Positions 58,963 through 64,000 of a stretch of 64,000 bases of DNA are shown here, one piece after another. Position 1 is the stretch's first letter. The number at the start of each line of letters is the position of its first letter. The notes under the pieces were generated by a model. The model searched no databases. It worked only from the letters and a program-made list of their open reading frames with translations, and was not told the DNA's origin. Made by a program: the position numbers and the translations under genes. This stretch comes from Capra hircus (Eukaryota; Chordata; Mammalia; Artiodactyla; Bovidae): NCBI RefSeq assembly GCF_001704415.2, contig NC_030820.1, positions 41,150,036 through 41,214,035 on the forward strand. Direction: 5' to 3'.

Positions 58963-60666
58963 TATGTACAAATGTGCTGAGTTTACAAAACAATAGAGGA
59001 AAACCTTTGCATTACAAAAGATACATTTACATGATACATTTTTTTTCCATACACTAAGCATTTCATTCCTAGCTTACTTGAACCAGAGACCCTGTGTAGC
59101 AATGTCTAAAGGTGTGTACCTAGGCTCTTCTACCAGAAAGCAAAGCTATAAAAGGAAAATTCCTCAGTTAATTCCTCAGTTTCTTGAATATAGGGCCTAA
59201 CTTGGCCTGCTACTTATTACTCATATTTAATCTGTTCCAGAACGTTGGCAGCTGTCTGGAACAGCTCTCCTCAAATATACGGAGCAGACAGCCCCCTGCT
59301 GAACTTGTTAAAATGTAGATTCCTGTGCAGTAGGTGGGATGGCGCCTGAGGGCATTTCTAACCAGCTTGCCGGGGCAGCTCCTGCCTCCCGGACTGCATT
59401 CCAAATGGCTGGGCTCAGAAAACTCTCCTCCAAAGTGGGAGAAATCCTGGAGGGCCTGATCAAGAAGAGGCCATGCTGCAGCCTCCATCCCCAAGCTTCC
59501 AAATTCCCAAAATACCAGTAGAGCTGGTTTTATTTGGGCCCACAAATGACAAGGACCATGAGAGTCCAAATGGCCACTGGCGTGAATTCTGCAGCTGAAA
59601 CTTTCTTGCACTGTCTCCTGGGATGGGCTTCCATCTCCTCTCAATTCAGAACAACCATTTTCAATATTTTCACAAATAACTAATAATAATCATAGGGAAA
59701 GACACTGCATAAGAAGCTTAATGATGACTACTTTCCAAATCAAAACAGCAACAACAACAGTAAAACCCAGGTTCATTGTTTGAAAATAAAAAATGAAAAT
59801 CTTGGGTTGAATTCCTAGGTCAGTCCAGCAACATGAGTCTAATAAATGCCCTTTATATTTTAACCTTTCTTAAAATGCTATTGCTCTGGAAGCCTGAAAT
59901 CTCAGGATAAATTAGCAACTCTGGTGAAAGAACAGATTCTCAACCATTCTTATTTCTAGTGTTTTTCTTTCTGTTTCACAAAGTAGTTCTGCCCAGGCAG
60001 ACAGCTAAGAGCAGAAAAGTAGGGTCCAATAGAGACAGGGTGGCTCAGGTAGGTCAGCCGAGTTCCTGGAAAGGGAAAGTTGGGAGAAATGAAAAGGATG
60101 AAATGGGGCTTAGCTTCATAAACACAAGAGAGCTGGAAAAACTTCACCAAGATAGTGTAAGGATCCCATAACAAATGGGAGCACACACATAAATAGATAG
60201 AGCAGGAGGGAGAGGGGAGGGGAGGGGAGGAAGGCGGGAGAGATGCAAAGCAGGTGTTGGAGACACACCCGGTAGGGAAAAAGCAGAACAAAAAATAAAT
60301 ATAGGGGTCATTATCCTTGACTCAGTGTCATTCATCAGTCCGCTGGAATGATGTCTGCCCCCAGGCTGCCAAACAAGAACACACACACCCCCACCCAGTG
60401 CCCCTTGGTGAGGGCACAGGGCACTTTGCAACCTGTCACAATGAAGCTGTCATCCCTGCTCGCTTGTCTGATGACATCATGGAAGTGGCTAGGGCCGAAC
60501 TTCCAACGCCCCCCTTCCTCTCCTCCATAGCCAAGTGCAGAAGCAGTGAAAGAAGAGGGGTGAGGGGGCTTCTATTCTGATGCCAGCTGAGGTGCTTGGG
60601 GCAGGGGAGTTGGAGAGAATGGCTGCGGGGCCGGGAGGAGGGAGGGATGTCCGGGTACCAGGCTTC

Positions 60667-62403
60667 TCAGAGTTTCTGAGGTGTCCGCTCAGTTTTCACC
60701 TGCTGCAGCATCAGCTCCTTGGCAGGGACCCCGCACTTGTACTCCAGCTCCCCCCGCGAGGCGCCCTGCTTCTTGCGCAGGTGGCAAAGGAGGGCCAGAA
60801 GCGCCACCACCAGAGACAGGCTTGCGATGGAGATGCCCACGAGCACGCCCGAGTGCAGGGGACCAGCAGGTGCTGGCGAGGGGCGTGCGGTGCCGCCCGG
60901 AGTCGGGCTGACCGGGGGCTCCCCAGAGCCGTCATTGTCCTCCAGGGTGCCCTGGCCCTCATTCACCTGGATGGGGTCACAGTCGGTGCCAGTCTGGCCA
61001 GAGAGGGCCGAGTCAGGCCCGCAGATGCACTCGTAAGTGCCAGGGAGGTTGTGGCACTGGCCAGGGCAGATGCCGTTGTCACACTCGTTGATGTCCGTGC
61101 ACACGGAGCCCTCGTCTAGGATATAGCCTTCAGGGCACCAGCAGATGGCCGGGTTGTGGGGGTCGCAGTCAGCCGGGCACGAAGTCTGGTTGCAGAACAT
61201 CCGGCACTTGTGCGGGGCGCCGGGGACAGGCGCGAAGCCCTCGGCGCAGATGCACTGGTGTTCGGACCGGCCCACCGGCTGGCACTGGTACTCGCAGCTA
61301 TTGCCGAAGCACGGGTCCACGGGCTCCACGCACTCGCCGTCCACCAGGTCAAAGTCTGGGAAGCAGTGGCACTGGAAGCCGCCCTCAGTGTTGACGCAGC
61401 TCTGCGGGCACGGACTGGGCACCTGCGCGCAGTCGTCCACGTCCTCACATCGGTGCTGGTCGGCGGCCAGCTGGTAGCCTGCCTCGCAGATGCACGTGTA
61501 GTTGCCGAGCCCGTGGAGGTGGCAGAAGTGCTCGCAGAGTTGGTGGCACGGGTGCTCGGCCGGCGGCCCGCAGGAGCGCCCGTCCGCCTGCAGGGCGGCG
61601 TCGGCCGGGCACAGGCAGTTCGAGGCCCCGGCACTCGCCTTGCACTCGTGCTGGCAGCCGCCGCGCTCTACGCCGCAGGCCCAGGCACCTGGGGCTTCCC
61701 TGCTCCAGCGCCCCTCGGTCTCTCCCAGCGGCGCCGCGCACTCCAGCTCCACCCCGAGGGGCGCCACCGCGGCGGTGCTGCCCAGCGGCAGCGCCTGAAA
61801 GTCTGCGCCGCGGGCTCCGAAAGGGGTGCCATAGGTGATCGAGAGCCCCGCGGCCGCCGTGGCGCCAGGCTCCACAGCCAGCGGCCGGCAGGAGGCGGCG
61901 AAGTGGAACTCGCAGAGGAAGCCGTCAGCCTCCGCGTCGCACGGCCGCTCCTCCCAGGCGGGCTCTCCCGGTGCCAGCGCCCCGGCCGCCGCCGAAACGG
62001 CGACGCACAGCGGACCGCATAGGCGCTCCCCGTCGTCGCGAGGTCTCGCCCACCTGCTGAAGCTGGTGCGGTTGTCGCCCGTCACCCACTGGAAGCCGCG
62101 CAAGGGCCCGGAGTGCTCTGGGTCGTCGCAGCCTGGCGGGCGCTGCAGACCGATCCAGAGGCGCTGACCGTCGCCGCTCAGGAGCAGGGAGATGACATCT
62201 TCGGCCACCGAGGAGCGCACGGTCATCAGGTGGCCCTGCAGGCGCTCGCAGACTCGGCTGGCGGCGAGGAAAGTCGCGGGGCCCCGGAAGACGGCGAAGC
62301 AGTCGAGATCGACGCACTGGCCGCCGAGCGGCTGAGGCTCAGGGGGCGCCGGGAGCCCCAGGCCCGCGGGGGCCAGCACGCCGAGGAGCAGGACGCGCAG
62401 CAT
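60667..62403 (-). CDS. THBD: Thrombomodulin, single-exon gene
   Basis: Encodes 578 residues (human: 575). Thrombomodulin is an endothelial receptor that binds thrombin and switches it from clotting to activation of protein C and TAFI. Visible layout: signal peptide about 1-18; C-type lectin-like domain about 29-168; hydrophobic linker; six EGF-like modules about 243-278, 282-319, 321-358 (DVDDC, calcium type), 360-400, 402-435 and 437-475 (DINEC); Pro/Ser/Thr-rich stalk 476-516 with an SGE site at Ser493 for possible chondroitin sulfate; transmembrane helix about 518-541; short tail starting HLRKKQ. N-glycosylation sequons occur at Asn111, 301 and 405. Met402 matches the human oxidation-sensitive Met388 between EGF4 and EGF5; the preceding residue is Arg, where human has Gln. 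The start at 62403 is chosen because the signal peptide begins there, ACC precedes ATG, and the TATA box lies 146 bp upstream; the frame stays open for 130 more codons by chance. No introns, as in all mammals. Confidence 0.98.
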   Translation of the reverse strand: MLRVLLLGVLAPAGLGLPAPPEPQPLGGQCVDLDCFAVFRGPATFLAASRVCERLQGHLMTVRSSVAEDVISLLLSGDGQRLWIGLQRPPGCDDPEHSGPLRGFQWVTGDNRTSFSRWARPRDDGERLCGPLCVAVSAAAGALAPGEPAWEERPCDAEADGFLCEFHFAASCRPLAVEPGATAAAGLSITYGTPFGARGADFQALPLGSTAAVAPLGVELECAAPLGETEGRWSREAPGAWACGVERGGCQHECKASAGASNCLCPADAALQADGRSCGPPAEHPCHQLCEHFCHLHGLGNYTCICEAGYQLAADQHRCEDVDDCAQVPSPCPQSCVNTEGGFQCHCFPDFDLVDGECVEPVDPCFGNSCEYQCQPVGRSEHQCICAEGFAPVPGAPHKCRMFCNQTSCPADCDPHNPAICWCPEGYILDEGSVCTDINECDNGICPGQCHNLPGTYECICGPDSALSGQTGTDCDPIQVNEGQGTLEDNDGSGEPPVSPTPGGTARPSPAPAGPLHSGVLVGISIASLSLVVALLALLCHLRKKQGASRGELEYKCGVPAKELMLQQVKTERTPQKL

Positions 62404-62548
62404 GGTGTCCGCACGCGGCGCACAGGGTCCCGGCCGGGACAGAGAGAGGCGGGGAGCCCGCGGCGACAGCTGCTCGCGTCTGTCTCCGACCCGGCGCGTC
62501 CGGCTGTGGCGAGGCAGTCTCTGACAGGCCACCAGGCTCGGGCCCGAG

Positions 62549-62555
62549 TTTATAA
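62549..62555 (-). promoter_or_regulatory. THBD: THBD TATA box
   Basis: TTATAAA on the minus strand lies 146 bp upstream of the start codon. It predicts transcription starting near 62520-62525 and a leader of about 120 nt. Mammalian THBD promoters are known to have a TATA box. Confidence 0.8.
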
Positions 62556-62589
62556 GTGAGCGGTCCCCCTCCCTGGACGTTCGGGAAAA

Positions 62590-62600
62590 GGAAGGAAGTG
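62590..62600. promoter_or_regulatory. Possible ETS-type motifs
   Basis: Two GGAA cores (ggaaggaagtg) lie about 40 bp upstream of the TATA box. ETS factors act in endothelial genes, but the match is short and unproven. Confidence 0.3.
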
Positions 62601-62726
62601 CCTGGTGGGAAGGGCTGATGCTGCGTTCTCGGATTACTGGGTCCTCCGGACGCCCTGCGCCCGCCCTCGCGCCCGGGATCACCTCGCCCGGGGATGAGTA
62701 AATTCGGCCCTGCCTGCGAGGTCCTC

Positions 62727-62736
62727 GGGCGGGGCC
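62727..62736 (+). promoter_or_regulatory. GC box (Sp1/KLF-type)
   Basis: gggcggggcc is a consensus GC box about 175 bp upstream of the TATA box. Sp1 and KLF2 are established activators of THBD, so a role is plausible. Confidence 0.5.
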
Positions 62737-62780
62737 TGCAGCGCAGGCTCCAGGGGGCCCCGCACCTCTGTCAAGGGGGA

Positions 62781-62790
62781 CCCGCCCCGC
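62781..62790 (-). promoter_or_regulatory. GC box (Sp1/KLF-type), second
   Basis: On the minus strand the site reads gcggggcggg, a second GC box in the distal promoter about 230 bp upstream of the TATA box. Confidence 0.5.
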
Positions 62791-62830
62791 CAACCGGCCC
62801 CATGCGCGCCGCCCTACGAGGGGCTTAACA

Positions 62831-63053
62831 CGCTACCCTCCTGAATCTCCTTGTCCTCTTTTCCTTCATCAGTGTTGTTACCAACTAATTCAAGGAAAGC
62901 CTGGATTGCGGAGCTCTTGGAAGACGAGATTGGGCGAGAAGGGCTTAGAATGGGGGCCGGGGGAGGGCGGTTCCGTAATCCCTAGGACCTACAGGGCTTC
63001 GGGAGAAGGTGCACGTCACCCAGAGGGTTTGGAGAGGGGCTGCCTAGAGCTTG

Positions 63054-63093
<40 letters not shown>

Positions 63094-64000
63094 CGCTCTC
63101 AAGGGGAGCTAGCCGACCGGATCCGCCAGGGCGCCTAGTTCAGGAGACCGAGGCGCTTGGAGACAGAGGGCGTGGCTGGGGCCACCCTCTAACAAGGAGG
63201 AGGACTGGCCTAACACTTGGACCCTGGGGGACCCACAAGTTCCTGAGCGCAAGCTACCACGGCCAGACCTCATCTCGTTACGTAAGAAAGTCGCGGAGAC
63301 ACTGTCAGGGTCCCAAATCTCGTCACCTTTAGGAAGTGGCGGCAGACGAATTCCTGCGGACCCCTGTAGGGGAGCGAGTTAGCTTGAGTGGTCTGAGTTT
63401 GTCCATCATCTCAGAGGGGCAGTGCAATTCGCACCCCCAAAGGGACGCACGGGGTGCCCTCGCGGGGAGGGTCTGTCTGTTGGGGTCTTTTTCCCAACAG
63501 ATCAGATGGATACAGGGGCGCACATAGGTGCTACTTGGTCCGCAAAGGACACGGACGAGGGGCGATTAAGCGCTGGTGCGGGGTGGGGAGCACTGGGAGG
63601 AGGAGACTGGAATCTGTCACTTTCACGACCTTATCCGCTTACTCACTTGTCAGGAATGCGGAGGGGTCAGTCCAAAGCCCAACCGAGAGTGGCAAATTTG
63701 TTTTTTGTTGTGTTGTTTTTTTTTTTTTAACACCCTGTGCCATCCTCCGCTGCGGTCACTCACAGGGATGCGCCAGGTGGCGGCGCTGTTGAACTCTAAA
63801 CGAAGCCAAAGAAACGGCGATCCCCGAAGTTGGGCTGAAAGGATTCCTTATGCTGAGTCCTTTCTCCGGGTAGGACTCGCAGATCCCCTTCTGACCCGGG
63901 GGTCGGGCCCCCTACGTCCAGCCGAGCCCAGAACTTGCTGAAGGAGCTGGACAGTGTGGCGTCGTCACGTGCGGAAGACAGACACCCGCTGGCGGATGGA
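62831..64000. other. THBD upstream flank with a (CA)15 microsatellite
   Basis: No young transposon is seen in the 1.2 kb upstream of the CpG island, unlike most of the window. A (CA)15 run lies at 63060-63089 and a T-rich run near 63710-63729. Short frames are chance. In human the next gene this way is CD93, which would lie beyond the window. Confidence 0.6.

Larger units (their letters stand above)
58870..60666 (-). other. THBD: THBD 3' UTR (predicted)
   Basis: From the stop codon to the AATAAA-directed end is about 1.8 kb, in line with the long THBD 3' UTRs known in mammals. It lacks ruminant transposons, unlike the flanking DNA, which fits constraint on a transcribed region. It contains AU-rich elements near its end and a C-rich tract (G-rich on the plus strand, 60208-60230). 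A possible proximal poly(A) signal lies at 59529-59534. The exact cleavage position is inferred. Confidence 0.7.
60680..62830. other. CpG-rich island over THBD
   Basis: CpG dinucleotides are dense across the coding region, leader and proximal promoter and become sparse below 60.6 kb. The density also explains long antisense frames here (for example 61156-62022), which are not genes. Boundaries are by eye. Confidence 0.8.

Noticed and set aside
61156..62022. 288-codon plus-strand frame, and a 179-codon frame at 60580-61119, antisense to THBD
   Set aside because: GC-rich coding DNA lacks stops on the opposite strand. Neither frame has a recognisable domain.
62404..62793. In-frame 130-codon extension upstream of the THBD start
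   Set aside because: It runs across the TATA box and predicted transcription start, and its sequence looks like GC-rich leader/promoter DNA. The signal peptide begins at the chosen Met.

Overview
This window is nuclear DNA from a ruminant, most likely a bovid. It is packed with lineage-specific retroposons: BovB (RTE-clade) LINE copies, tRNA-derived Bov-tA and dimeric BOV-A2 SINEs with (AGC)n tails, and CHR-type SINEs shared by cetartiodactyls. Older mammalian MIR, L2 and L1 remnants are also present. I see no bacterial, organellar or viral genes, no tRNA or rRNA genes, and no CRISPR array.

The only protein-coding gene I can support is THBD (thrombomodulin), an intronless gene on the minus strand. 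Its coding sequence is 60667..62403, with a 5' leader and TATA box at about 62.55 kb. Its 3' UTR is about 1.8 kb and ends near 58.87 kb at an AATAAA signal, with AU-rich elements upstream. A GC- and CpG-rich island covers the coding region and proximal promoter. The product is a type I membrane protein of endothelium that binds thrombin and directs it to activate protein C.

From 1 to about 58.8 kb the window is the intergenic region downstream of THBD. In human this side faces SSTR4 and then FOXA2. No intact SSTR4-like reading frame is visible here. Between the transposons lie unique stretches of 0.3 to 3 kb with only short chance reading frames. About 20-25% of the interval is young ruminant retroposon sequence (a rough estimate from the listed elements, not a computation). 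Many copies have clear target-site duplications (TSDs), so insertion boundaries and nesting order can be read directly.

The most informative structures are: (i) a nearly full-length BovB at 50551..53936 whose 5' half is inverted relative to its 3' half, with one 11-bp TSD around the whole unit, the signature of twin priming; (ii) a composite inverted duplication at 30.4-31.9 kb; (iii) a 49-bp direct repeat about 1.2 kb apart at 26.2 and 27.4 kb; (iv) a perfect 14-bp-stem hairpin at 18836..18867; and (v) the THBD gene with its regulatory ends. I found no previously undescribed multi-gene system and do not claim one.
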